Assembly: GCA_018661465.1 (NCBI GenBank)
Contig: JABJIC010000009.1
Coordinates: forward strand, 1 to 56,076
Reading direction: 5' to 3'
Length of the DNA: 56,076 nt
Origin: Gammaproteobacteria bacterium
Lineage (GTDB): Bacteria; Pseudomonadota; Gammaproteobacteria; Pseudomonadales; Pseudohongiellaceae
The notes beneath the pieces are model-generated. The model searched no databases. It had not been told where the DNA came from and worked only from the letters and a program-made list of their open reading frames with translations. The position numbers and the translations under genes are program-made. Positions 8,882-17,152 of this stretch are shown here, in pieces; position 1 is the stretch's first letter, and every line of letters starts with the position of its first letter.

Positions 8882-8920
8882 AAAAAGCCGGCTACAGATT
8901 TTTCCTGCAGCCGGCTTTTT
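8882..8920. terminator. bidirectional rho-independent terminator
   Basis: The arms aaaaagccggct (8882-8893) and agccggcttttt (8909-8920) are perfectly complementary around a 15-base loop that adds three more pairs. The A-run before and T-run after let it work on both strands, as expected between the convergent genes ending at 8830 and 8943. Confidence 0.92.
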
Positions 8921-8942
8921 GTATTTTTCTAAGAGACTAGAT

Positions 8943-10580
8943 TCATCCGCGTAAATCAGGAAGCTGATAACCCTCAGCCGCCATATTGGCGCGAATAGTC
9001 TTCTTGTCGATCTTACCCGTGGAAGTCAGAGGAATCGCATCAGTCACGATAATCTCATCAGGTAGTTGCCACTTGGCAAAGATCTTTGTGCAGTGTTCCA
9101 GTACAGCAGACTGATCCAGTTCAACACCTTCTGCCAAGATAACCAACGCAACCGGACGTTCGTCCCACTTGGGGTGGGGTTGGGCGACAACGGCAGCCTG
9201 CATCACACCAGGAAATCCAACTATATGGTTTTCCAGATCAACCGAAGAAATCCATTCTCCACCTGATTTGATCAGGTCCTTTGATCGATCCGCGATAAGA
9301 ATATATTGCTCGGAATCAATCATGGCGACATCGCCAGTGACCAGCCAGCCATCGTGAAACTTTTCCGGTTGAGGATCGTTATAGTACTCAGCGGCAATCC
9401 ACGGGCCGCGAATACATAATTCACCAACCGCTTCACCGTCGTGGGGAAGGCGATTCCATTCTTCATCGAAAATTTCAATTTCGAGCCCCGGCATAGCTAA
9501 ACCAGCCTTGGCAATGTTTTCGAATTGCTGATCTTCGGTGAGCTTCAATTGAGAGCGTTTTGAAACCTTCCTCGAGAGAGTGCCAAGAGGGTTGGTTTCA
9601 GTCATGCCCCAGCCCTGAATTACCTCAATGCCATAGGAATCCCAGTACCAGCGCATCATCTCAACCGGTGGAGCCGAGCCGCCGCAAGTGAGACGAGCCA
9701 GTTGGCCGAGATCATATTTATCTGGATTGGCGTCAAGAATAGCTCTGACACCTTGCCAGATCGTTGGTACGCCAGCAGATACTGTAACGTCTTCGTCTAC
9801 CATCAGGCCCAGAAAGGAGTCAGGAGTCATAAAGCGATGGGACATAACTTGTTTGCAACCTAGCATTGAGGCTGCAAAAGGTAGCCCCCAGCCCATAGCA
9901 TGGAACATGGGCACGATTCCCAGCAGCGAATCCAGAGCTGAAAGTCCCATGGAATCGGTCAGGCTTTCGGTAAGAGTGTGTAAATAAGTCGATCGATGGG
10001 TATACATGACCCCTTTGGGTTTGCCCGTGGTGCCCGATGTATAACAAAGCCCCATGGGAGAATTCTCGTCGATCTCGGGCCAATCATATTCTGTTGGATG
10101 ACCAGCAATGAAATCTTCGTAGTCCACCTGATTTTCAAAAGAGGATTCGCCGCTTTCTCCATTTCGACAGATCACCAGCAGCTCAACGCAGGGAATCTTG
10201 CCCCAGAGCGGCTCTAGCAGGGGTAATAAATCTTCATCTGCGAAAATCACTCTGTCACCAGCATGATTGATGATGTATTCCAGATCAGTAGAAGACAGAC
10301 GGATATTCAGAGTGTGAAGCACTGTGCCCATGGAGGGCAGGCCTTGATATAGCTCGAGGTGGCGATAGTTATTCCACATGAAGCTACCGATCCTGTCGCC
10401 CACTTCAATGCCGTGAGCATTCAAGGCATGAGCTACCTGATTAGCGCGGTCCCAGGTTTGCTTGAGAGTCTGTCGATGCATTCCATCGATCTGTTTGGTG
10501 ACGACCTCTACTTCCGGGTCCAATACGGCACCTCTGCCAAGGATGCGAGACATTAAAAGAGGTGTTTTCTGCATAGTCAT
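8943..10580 (-). CDS. acyl-CoA ligase (FadD-like AMP-forming synthetase)
   Basis: 545 residues from the ATG at 10580, chosen because GGGGAA stands 8 bases upstream and MTMQKTPLLMSRIL matches the family start; the frame is open to 10637. The P-loop-like YTSGTTGKPKGVMYTHRS (about 175-192), the adenylate-binding GWGMTETNP, the hinge DGWLVTGDVAMID, DRSKDLIKSGGEWIS and the catalytic Lys in LTSTGKIDKK near the C-terminus are all intact. It would activate fatty or other hydrophobic acids to acyl-CoA, feeding the beta-oxidation genes to its left. It is divergent from the haloalkane dehalogenase gene. Substrate range (medium, long or aromatic side chain) cannot be read from sequence. Confidence 0.93.
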   Translation of the reverse strand: MTMQKTPLLMSRILGRGAVLDPEVEVVTKQIDGMHRQTLKQTWDRANQVAHALNAHGIEVGDRIGSFMWNNYRHLELYQGLPSMGTVLHTLNIRLSSTDLEYIINHAGDRVIFADEDLLPLLEPLWGKIPCVELLVICRNGESGESSFENQVDYEDFIAGHPTEYDWPEIDENSPMGLCYTSGTTGKPKGVMYTHRSTYLHTLTESLTDSMGLSALDSLLGIVPMFHAMGWGLPFAASMLGCKQVMSHRFMTPDSFLGLMVDEDVTVSAGVPTIWQGVRAILDANPDKYDLGQLARLTCGGSAPPVEMMRWYWDSYGIEVIQGWGMTETNPLGTLSRKVSKRSQLKLTEDQQFENIAKAGLAMPGLEIEIFDEEWNRLPHDGEAVGELCIRGPWIAAEYYNDPQPEKFHDGWLVTGDVAMIDSEQYILIADRSKDLIKSGGEWISSVDLENHIVGFPGVMQAAVVAQPHPKWDERPVALVILAEGVELDQSAVLEHCTKIFAKWQLPDEIIVTDAIPLTSTGKIDKKTIRANMAAEGYQLPDLRG

Positions 10581-10742
10581 TCTGGTATTCCCCACTGTAT
10601 TTGTAGCTTTGCTATTGAAAGTTAGGTCAGGGAGCATATCCGATAATCAGGGCCATGATCAATTGATAGAGGCCAGCAGATGAATTGTAAAGCTGTGTCG
10701 AGCGGTTTATTCTCATGCCAGCAACTTAATTGAGGAAATACC

Positions 10743-11618
10743 ATGATTAGCTCCAAGGAACATCCGAAGAAGACCATTACGGTTAAGGGAAAGAAAATGG
10801 CTTATGTGGAAATGGGGGAGGGTGATCCTATTATTTTCCAGCATGGAAACCCCACGTCTTCCTATTTATGGCGGAATGTCATGCCTCACCTTCAGGATCA
10901 GGGCCGTTGCATCGCAATTGATCTTATTGGAATGGGAGATTCTGAGAAGCTGCAAGATTCAGGTGCCAATAGTTATTCCTTTGTCGAGCATCGGGAATAT
11001 CTAGATGGGGCGTTGGAAGCGCTTGGGGTGACGGATAATGTCACATGGGTAATTCATGACTGGGGCTCAGCACTTGGTTTTGATTGGGCGAATCGACATC
11101 GTGACAGCATCAAAGGTATCGCCTATATGGAAGGTATTGTGCGTCCGGTCACTTGGGATGCATGGCCGGAAGCCGCCCGGGGTGTCTTTCAAGGATTTCG
11201 ATCCAGTGCCGGTGAAGACATGGTGCTTGAAAAAAACACCTTCGTGGAGCGCGTGCTGCCCGGATCCATACTAAGAGACCTCACTGATGAAGAAATGGAT
11301 GTTTATCGGCGCCCCTTCAAAAATTCAGGAGAAGATAGAAGGCCCACGCTAACCTGGCCACGTCAAATACCAATCGAAGGAGAGCCAGAAGACGTAACGG
11401 AGATAGTGCAAAATTATGCAGACTGGCTGTCTCAAAGTGACTTGCCCAAACTGTTTATCAATGCAGAGCCAGGAGCAATTCTAATAGGCCCGCAAAGAGA
11501 ATTTTGTCGATCTTGGCCAAACCAGAAAGAAGTCACTGTGGCTGGAAATCATTTCTTACAGGAAGATTCTCCGGACGAAATCGGGCAAGCTATCTCAGCT
11601 TGGCTAAGAGAAATTTGA
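10743..11618 (+). CDS. dhaA: haloalkane dehalogenase
   Basis: 291 residues, close to DhaA and LinB (about 295). The pentad of the HLD-II subfamily is complete: N36 in [10 protein letters not shown] and W107 hold the halide, D106 in [11 protein letters not shown] is the nucleophile, E130 in YMEG and H270 in [11 protein letters not shown] complete the triad. The enzyme hydrolyses carbon-halogen bonds of haloalkanes to alcohol and halide in the cytoplasm. A GAGG ribosome-binding site precedes the ATG. The next gene starts 6 bases after the stop. No other halogen-related gene is seen, so its natural substrate here is open; the acyl-CoA neighbours would allow oxidation of the released alcohol only through further enzymes elsewhere. 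Confidence 0.92.
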   Translation: MISSKEHPKKTITVKGKKMAYVEMGEGDPIIFQHGNPTSSYLWRNVMPHLQDQGRCIAIDLIGMGDSEKLQDSGANSYSFVEHREYLDGALEALGVTDNVTWVIHDWGSALGFDWANRHRDSIKGIAYMEGIVRPVTWDAWPEAARGVFQGFRSSAGEDMVLEKNTFVERVLPGSILRDLTDEEMDVYRRPFKNSGEDRRPTLTWPRQIPIEGEPEDVTEIVQNYADWLSQSDLPKLFINAEPGAILIGPQREFCRSWPNQKEVTVAGNHFLQEDSPDEIGQAISAWLREI

Positions 11619-11623
11619 ATTCA

Positions 11624-12241
11624 ATGAAAAACTACTCCCAGATTTTGCTTGCCGTTCTCGTTGTGCTTCTGTTCTTTGGCAGTACTGCACAAGAGGCTCA
11701 AGACCAGTCAATAGTTAGTGGGTTTCTTGGCGCTTGGATTGTTAATGAAGAGCTAAGCGACAATACCGACGACCAGGTAGAGGAAGCTATTGAAGCAGGA
11801 GGAGGAAAAGGAAGCCGCGGGTTTTTTAATCGCAAGGAAGACTTCTATCGCGGTGGTCCGGTGGAGCAGGAGCTTTATGATCGAATTTCCTATGATGACT
11901 TGCTTAGCATTTCTTATCAGGCTCCTGAATTTCGTTTTGAATATGAGGGCGGCTGGCTTCGGGTGTTTCATACCGATGGGCGACGGCGTAGCACTACGGC
12001 GAATGACTTTTACAGTGAGGGGGGCGATGATTTCTCTTTCGCCAACTTCGACAGTGAAGCAATAATTGTTGAAGCTCGGCCCAGAGATGGAGGCTTTACT
12101 CTGGAAACGTATACTCTGATCAATAACGGAAGTCAGTTACGAGTGGAAATGGTATTGGAGCCGGATTCTTTTCGCGAGGCTATTGAGCTTGTTCTAATTT
12201 ACGATCGAGTTGATGGTTCTAGTAACGATTCTAATAACTAA
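11624..12241 (+). CDS. exported protein of unknown function
   Basis: 205 residues from the ATG at 11624. A longer frame begins inside the dehalogenase gene, but the protein from 11624 starts with a convincing signal peptide (MKNYSQILLAVLVVLLFFGS). The mature part begins with FLGAWIVNEELSD, a motif often seen in lipocalin-like or residue-rich exported proteins, followed by an acidic stretch (DDQVEEAIEAGGGKGSRG) and several beta-strand-like segments with many aromatic residues (FRFEYEGGWLRVFHTDGRRR, then GGFTLETYTLINNG). It follows the dehalogenase by 5 bases and is probably cotranscribed. The pattern suggests a small beta-barrel, but no family was recognised. Confidence 0.7.
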   Translation: MKNYSQILLAVLVVLLFFGSTAQEAQDQSIVSGFLGAWIVNEELSDNTDDQVEEAIEAGGGKGSRGFFNRKEDFYRGGPVEQELYDRISYDDLLSISYQAPEFRFEYEGGWLRVFHTDGRRRSTTANDFYSEGGDDFSFANFDSEAIIVEARPRDGGFTLETYTLINNGSQLRVEMVLEPDSFREAIELVLIYDRVDGSSNDSNN

Positions 12242-12247
12242 GCTAGA

Positions 12248-12865
12248 TCAGCTTGCCTGATTAACAGTTAGAATTTCTGCCTCAACATCCTCTAGCTTAT
12301 CTTTGCCAAAGAAAATTTCATCTTCAACATAGAATGTTGGGGAACCAAAGGTGCCGCGTTCTACTGATTGATTCGTGTTGTCGATTAGCTGTTGTTTTAT
12401 CTCCGGGTCTGCTGCCCCTGCAATGATTTCATCAGCAGGAAGACCGCAGTCACTCAGAGCTTTGTGAATTACTTGTGGATCATCCATCTTTAAGCCCTGC
12501 TCCCACATGCAGCTGTAGAGCCTATCAATATATTCTTTTCCAAAGCCGTGCTTCTGTGCGTGGATGGCGCCACGCATGATATACAGCGTATTCACAGGGA
12601 AGTTCGGATTCATTTTAAATTCCTTTATCTCATGCTTCTTTTTGAAGCGCTCAGTTTCCAGAACTTGATACTCATTCTTATTCTTGACGCCAGCAAACTG
12701 TTCCATAGGTGATTTGTTATTGGTGGACTTGAAAATCCCGCCGAGAAGAATGGGGAAGTATTCAAACTTTACTCCGGTTCGGGCTTCGATTTCTGGAATT
12801 ACCTTGTGACAGTAATAGGTGTTTGGGCTGCCGAAATCAAAATGAAACTGGACTCTTGCAGTCAT
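12248..12865 (-). CDS. DsbA-fold oxidoreductase, HCCA isomerase-like
   Basis: 205 residues. The start FHFDFGSPNTYY matches 2-hydroxychromene-2-carboxylate isomerase and GST-kappa proteins, in which a Ser replaces the CxxC of DsbA (the Ser in DFGSP). FEYFPILLGGIFK, FPVNTLYIMRGA and the C-terminal GTFGSPTFYVEDEIFFGKD are also typical, the last supplying the cis-Pro loop (SPTF). Members isomerise aromatic catabolic intermediates with glutathione or act as glutathione transferases; the substrate is unclear. It is convergent with the preceding gene, only 6 bases between stops, and has its own start after an intergenic stretch of about 240 bases. Confidence 0.85.
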   Translation of the reverse strand: MTARVQFHFDFGSPNTYYCHKVIPEIEARTGVKFEYFPILLGGIFKSTNNKSPMEQFAGVKNKNEYQVLETERFKKKHEIKEFKMNPNFPVNTLYIMRGAIHAQKHGFGKEYIDRLYSCMWEQGLKMDDPQVIHKALSDCGLPADEIIAGAADPEIKQQLIDNTNQSVERGTFGSPTFYVEDEIFFGKDKLEDVEAEILTVNQAS

Positions 12866-13103
12866 TGGGTCTCCCCCTTTTTCTTAGTTCTATTTCTGTT
12901 CTTAGAATGTTTCTGCAAACGGATGAGCATCCATCTCGTGAGTCCATGCATCAGGATTTTGATTATGCATATACCAGTACGCTTCACCAATGGACGCTGG
13001 ATTCGCTAAAGTATTTTCCGATGAAGATTGTTATGAGCTAATAAGCAATTATAAAGAACCGAAAAACAAGTGGCGATTAATCGCGCACTTGGTTCGCTGC
13101 GCT

Positions 13104-13940
13104 CTACATCGGCTTCCTGAATTTCAGTGTCATGCGATCGCTTTCACCTATATCAGCATATTTTGCTCGGTCTTGATCTCCCATTCGGTAGTTAGGAGGC
13201 AGGGTCCACACGCCATCGGGATGAACTGTAGGGTCTTTAGGATTGGCATTAATCTCTGAGGAGGCTACGAATTCGAATCCCGCTGCGGCTGCTATTTCTT
13301 TTACGTAAGCCTCTGTCACATACCCGGAGGTGCGCATAACATCCATGCCTGCATCGGGCAAGGCGCGATGCTCAACAACGCCCAATATGCCGCCTGGCTT
13401 TAGTGCGGCATAGAACGATGCGAAGAAATCATCTTCCTGACCCGCCATTATCCAGTTATGGACATTGCGAAAAGTGAGAGCCATATCCGCAGACTCAGGG
13501 GGAGCGATTGCCACTTCATGAGGAGGATTGAGGTGGCGAACGGTAGTTTTTCCGTAGATCTCCGGGTTGGCAGTTATTTTTTCTTCAAATTGGCCCAGGA
13601 TACGCGGCATGTACGCGGCGCTGGCATTAGGAGAGAAGTGAGCTGCATAGAACTTACCGTGGTCTCGAACAAAAGGGGCGATAATCTCTGCATACCAACC
13701 GGTAGAAGGTAATATCTCGATGACTGTCATATCAGCTTCAATGCCAAAAAATCCCAGAGTCTCAACAGGGTGACGGAACTCATTGCGGGGGATATTCGCT
13801 GCGTCTCGGTGACTGGCTACAATCAGGTCTTCAAGAGATAGTGCTGATGCGCCACCGTGGTGGTCTGCCTGGCTGAACTGCGAGAAAGACAGGGTTAGCA
13901 GGGATGCAAAAGCAACTTTGCTCAAACGTGAATTGATCAT
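13104..13940 (-). CDS. exported class I methyltransferase-like protein
   Basis: 278 residues from the ATG at 13940, which has GAGGAAG about 4 bases upstream; another ATG lies at 13952. A signal peptide is clear (hydrophobic VAFASLLTLSFS, then SQADHH). The mature protein is a Rossmann methyltransferase of the COG4798 type: motif I VIEILPSTGWYAEIIAPF, then ADMALTFRNVHNWI and LKPGGILGVVEHRA. Motif I reads LPSTGW, where most relatives have GPGGGW, so AdoMet binding may be altered. COG4798 proteins are routinely exported yet AdoMet is not known to be abundant in the periplasm, so their activity is uncertain. Its neighbours give no further clue. Confidence 0.8.
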   Translation of the reverse strand: MINSRLSKVAFASLLTLSFSQFSQADHHGGASALSLEDLIVASHRDAANIPRNEFRHPVETLGFFGIEADMTVIEILPSTGWYAEIIAPFVRDHGKFYAAHFSPNASAAYMPRILGQFEEKITANPEIYGKTTVRHLNPPHEVAIAPPESADMALTFRNVHNWIMAGQEDDFFASFYAALKPGGILGVVEHRALPDAGMDVMRTSGYVTEAYVKEIAAAAGFEFVASSEINANPKDPTVHPDGVWTLPPNYRMGDQDRAKYADIGESDRMTLKFRKPM

Positions 13941-14119
13941 AAACTTCCTCATAAGGATCTTTGAATTAAAGTGATTTCAATCGGTGGTTTTGACTACGTA
14001 TTCTAACCACGAATTCTAACTACAGCTGCCGAAAGTAGCAAAATTTGGCCGTGGGTTCCAGATTGTTAGCTATTACTATAGGCTTTACGTGCCTGCCCTG
14101 ATTAGTCGAGTGAGAGATA

Positions 14120-14515
14120 ATGAGTGACATCCCGTTTCTGTTGGACATGAAAGTACGAGATTACGAGTGTGATATGCAGGGGATCGTCAATAACGCGATT
14201 TATCAACATTATTTAGAGCATGCCCGCCATGAGTTCTTGGAAAGCAGGGGGCTCAGCTTCGCCGAACTGACTCAGCAAGGCATTATCATTGTCGTCATTC
14301 GCGCGGAACTGGATTATAAGGCTTCCCTGCACGCCGGCGAAGAGTTTACTGTTAGTGTATCCGCCCATCAGGCTTCGCGGATAAAACTGGCTTTCCAGCA
14401 GGATATTCGAAGAAAGGAAAGCGGGGAATTGGCTGTACAGGCAGTAATAACAGCCACTTCATTGAACGAACGCAATCGTCCTTATTTTCCCGCAGAGCTT
14501 TCCTCACTTCTGTAA
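14120..14515 (+). CDS. acyl-CoA thioesterase, hot-dog fold
   Basis: 131 residues. The hot-dog signature of the YbgC/FadM type is present near the N-terminus: VRDYECDMQGIVNNAIYQ, with the catalytic Asp in the ECDMQG turn, followed by HYLEHARHEFLESRG. The family hydrolyses acyl-CoA thioesters in the cytoplasm, often to relieve CoA trapping during beta-oxidation. The ATG at 14120 follows GAGAGA. It is convergent with the hydrolase gene on its right, with 13 bases between the stops. It may serve the catabolic block to its left. Confidence 0.9.
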   Translation: MSDIPFLLDMKVRDYECDMQGIVNNAIYQHYLEHARHEFLESRGLSFAELTQQGIIIVVIRAELDYKASLHAGEEFTVSVSAHQASRIKLAFQQDIRRKESGELAVQAVITATSLNERNRPYFPAELSSLL

Positions 14516-14528
14516 TACATATATCTGT

Positions 14529-15674
14529 TTATTGCCTAATAGTGATAGATGCTTCGGCTAGGTCTTTAGGCAAAGAAACAGCAAATGCATCATAAGCTTC
14601 GTTTCTACTTGTTTCGCTATCAGCGAAAATCGCCTGGAAGAATGACAGAAGAGCCATTTTAGTTATCATTTGTTGGCGAGCTGGATGCAATGCTTTTTCA
14701 GTTGGCATGGTTTCGCATACTTCAGGAATTGAAGGGTCCATATAGATGCCGTCCTCTTCATTACCCAGGGTGAGGAAAGCAGCATAGGGATCTTCGTCCA
14801 TATTAGAGAGAACAGCGGCGCAGCCTAATCCATCGGGATGATCCATAAATCTCAATAAAGGTTCAGACATGCCGGCAAAACCCAGGTGGGTGCCGCCATC
14901 AATTCTCACCAGTGCTGAGGTCTGCACACGATCAGGAATTATTGCGGCATTGGCTTCGTAGTTAATAAGGGCATCTAATGTTCCGGCAATCATTAGAAAG
15001 GGTATATCGATAGTTTTGTAGTAGTCCGCGGTAAATGGTGCGGAAGGTCCGGCGATTGATGCCGCTGCTCGAATTCGAGAATCCCGAAGCTTTGAATCAA
15101 AGCTGGCGATGGAAGTTGTCATCCCGCCGAGGGAGTATCCCATTATGCCGATTCGTCCTTGATCAATATCGCTGGGGAATGGTTTCTCACTGCCACTCAA
15201 AGCCAGAATTGAATCGATAAGGAAAGAAATGTCAGTGGGTTGATTGACGACATCAGCGGCATTTGGTCCACCTTCGGTTCCTCCATTGGTCAGCGGATAA
15301 TCAGCGGCGGCAACTACGTACCCATAGCTTGCCAGGTGCTCTGCAGCATACGCCAGATCATTTCGGGCAGAGACGAATCCGTGGCTATGGATTATCAATG
15401 GAGTGTTCACTGACGCATCTTCCGGAAACCACAGAGTTGTTACCAATGTTCGCTCGGGTTTGGCAGCTACTCCTTTGTTCTCGTTTGTTGGCCGGCTTTG
15501 ATCAACAAACACCGTATCTACACTACTAACAGAATAGGGGCCAGGTTCGAGCCATGCCTCGGTGACAGATCCTTCCGGGGCTGATTCCGCCATGGTTAGT
15601 AGGTAGACCAGTAGCGACAGTAAAATTATTACTACCACCAAGCCGAGAAGACCAATTCCAATTTTGCGTAACAT
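14529..15674 (-). CDS. exported alpha/beta hydrolase, PAF-acetylhydrolase/dienelactone-hydrolase-like
   Basis: 381 residues. An N-terminal hydrophobic segment (IGLLGLVVVIILLSLLVYLL) is a signal anchor or uncleaved signal, so the enzyme faces the periplasm. The nucleophile elbow is GIMGYSLGGMTT (Ser about 190), the oxyanion segment is IIHSHGFVSARND, with a Asp in FLMIAGTLDALI and His in GGTHLGFAG. The layout resembles bacterial platelet-activating-factor acetylhydrolase and dienelactone hydrolases; the true substrate (lipid ester, lactone or polyester) is unknown. The ATG has a perfect AAGGAG 5-6 bases upstream, and just before that lies a block of seven 15-bp repeats. Confidence 0.85.
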   Translation of the reverse strand: MLRKIGIGLLGLVVVIILLSLLVYLLTMAESAPEGSVTEAWLEPGPYSVSSVDTVFVDQSRPTNENKGVAAKPERTLVTTLWFPEDASVNTPLIIHSHGFVSARNDLAYAAEHLASYGYVVAAADYPLTNGGTEGGPNAADVVNQPTDISFLIDSILALSGSEKPFPSDIDQGRIGIMGYSLGGMTTSIASFDSKLRDSRIRAAASIAGPSAPFTADYYKTIDIPFLMIAGTLDALINYEANAAIIPDRVQTSALVRIDGGTHLGFAGMSEPLLRFMDHPDGLGCAAVLSNMDEDPYAAFLTLGNEEDGIYMDPSIPEVCETMPTEKALHPARQQMITKMALLSFFQAIFADSETSRNEAYDAFAVSLPKDLAEASITIRQ

Positions 15675-15685
15675 ATGTACTCCTT

Positions 15686-15790
15686 AGAACTTCAATATAT
15701 AGGACCTTAACAATTAGATCCTTAACAAATGAGACCTTGATAAATAGGACCCCAATAAAAAGAACCCTAATAAATTGACCTTTAACCTAA
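15686..15790. repeat. seven degenerate 15-bp tandem repeats
   Basis: Seven exact 15-base steps can be aligned without gaps: 15686, 15701, 15716, 15731, 15746, 15761 and 15776. The shared pattern is roughly a-g-g-a-c-c-t-t-a-a-t-a-a-a-t, e.g. aggaccttaacaatt at 15701 and agatccttaacaaat at 15716. It fills almost the whole gap between the sirtuin stop and the ribosome-binding site of the hydrolase, thus its 5' leader. Because the unit is divisible by three, one frame on each strand stays open across it, but no start codon with ribosome site leads into it. Confidence 0.88.
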
Positions 15791-15816
15791 GCTGATAGTC
15801 TTTTCGTCAGCTCAGC

Positions 15817-16518
15817 TCAAAGAAGCTGGCTGAAGTATGCAGGAACTATTTCTGAAGCCTTGCCGTAAACATGATTATCAAATCCGGATCCAGTTTCTTC
15901 CAGGTTTAGTTCCACCGTATGAGCTCTTCGGATTTTTGCAGTTTGATAGAAGCCAGAAGCTGGATAGACATTACCCGAAGTGCCTATGGCAACAAATAGG
16001 TCGCAGCTTTCCAAAGCCTTATTGATTTGATTCATGTGAAAAGGCATTTCTCCGAACCATACAATATGAGGGCGAAGATTGCCCGGGGATCTGCAGCAGC
16101 TACAGCAGGTGTCGAAATCTATGTCTTCTCGAATATCGAATACCATGAGTGAATTCATGCAGCGCATCTTCAGAGCTTCGCCGTGCATATGTAGCACATT
16201 ATCTGAGCCTGCTCTCTCATGGAGATTGTCGATATTCTGAGTCACCAGGAGAAATTCGCCCTGAAACTCATGCTCAAATTTAGCCAAGGCTGTATGTGCC
16301 GGATTAGGTCTCACCTCTGGTGAAAGCAGCTGTTTTCTGCGTTGGTTATAAAACTCATAGACTAATTGGGGATTTTTAGCGAAGCCTTCCGGTGATGCAA
16401 CTTCTTCGACGCGGTGATTCTCCCATAGTCCATCGGCGGCTCTAAACGTACTCAAACCGGATTCGGCTGAGATGCCTGCGCCGGTAAGAATAACTATGGA
16501 GCCGATGGTAGAATTCAT
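15817..16518 (-). CDS. cobB: NAD-dependent protein deacylase, sirtuin class III
   Basis: 233 residues. The NAD-binding [14 protein letters not shown] (13-26), [11 protein letters not shown] (95-104) and the catalytic His in HMHGE (H112) are intact. Zinc Cys follow the E. coli CobB spacing (MRC at 118-120, then the CCSCC cluster). Y57 and R60 in FYNQRR correspond to the Tyr-x-x-Arg pair that lets class III sirtuins remove succinyl and malonyl groups. [11 protein letters not shown] is also CobB-like. The protein reverses lysine acylation in the cytoplasm. It is divergent from bcp across about 150 bases. Confidence 0.95.
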   Translation of the reverse strand: MNSTIGSIVILTGAGISAESGLSTFRAADGLWENHRVEEVASPEGFAKNPQLVYEFYNQRRKQLLSPEVRPNPAHTALAKFEHEFQGEFLLVTQNIDNLHERAGSDNVLHMHGEALKMRCMNSLMVFDIREDIDFDTCCSCCRSPGNLRPHIVWFGEMPFHMNQINKALESCDLFVAIGTSGNVYPASGFYQTAKIRRAHTVELNLEETGSGFDNHVYGKASEIVPAYFSQLL

Positions 16519-16672
16519 GGCAGCGATAATAGCACGTATCGATAGGCTGTTAAGGACCGACAGAGCTATAATACCTCGCGCTAATACCCCAGAAATGGCA
16601 TGTGTTGGCGCAACATTTAATACAGCTATTCGATTCAGTTATTGAATAAACACGTAGGAAGGAAACCGAATA

Positions 16673-17149
16673 ATGGCAGCGATAAAAATCGGCAATCTGG
16701 CACCAGCTTTTACTTTGCTGGACCAGTTGGGGAACAAAGTCAGTCTCAAGGATTACAAGGGTAAGTCTAATGTGATTTTGTACTTCTATCCGAAAGCGAT
16801 GACGCCGGGATGTACCGTTCAGGCTTGCGGGCTCAGAGATTCAAAGAAGCAGTTGGCGAAATTGGATGCGGTGGCTATAGGCATAAGCCCCGACCCTTAT
16901 AAGCGACTAGCCAAATTCGAAGACAAGTATGATCTGAATTTCACACTGCTTTCCGATGAGGATCATGCTATTGCCGATAAATATGGTATTTGGGGTTTGA
17001 AGAAATTCATGGGGAGGGAATTTATGGGAGTTATCCGATCGACATTTATTATCGATAAGGAAGGCCGATTTTCTCACATTATGGCTAAGGTAAAAACCAA
17101 GTCCCATCATGAAGATGTGATGGAAATCCTGAAAAATCAGAGTGCATAA
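16673..17149 (+). CDS. bcp: thioredoxin-dependent thiol peroxidase (peroxiredoxin Q/BCP)
   Basis: 158 residues. The peroxidatic and resolving Cys lie five residues apart in YPKAMTPGCTVQACGLRD, the hallmark of BCP-type peroxiredoxins; TFIIDKEG is the usual later strand. The enzyme reduces hydroperoxides in the cytoplasm, recharged by thioredoxin. AGGAAGGA precedes the ATG. The next gene, a YbfF-like esterase, starts 3 bases after the stop, so the two are translationally close and surely cotranscribed. Confidence 0.95.
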   Translation: MAAIKIGNLAPAFTLLDQLGNKVSLKDYKGKSNVILYFYPKAMTPGCTVQACGLRDSKKQLAKLDAVAIGISPDPYKRLAKFEDKYDLNFTLLSDEDHAIADKYGIWGLKKFMGREFMGVIRSTFIIDKEGRFSHIMAKVKTKSHHEDVMEILKNQSA

Positions 17150-17152
17150 GCC

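Noticed and set aside
12866..13103. Possible small gene between the DsbA-like and methyltransferase-like genes
   Set aside because: Frames run into the neighbouring genes, no ribosome site fits and no family traits were seen.
12990..13259. 89-residue plus-strand frame
   Set aside because: It overlaps the 3' end of the methyltransferase-like gene on the other strand and its second half is the antisense of it.
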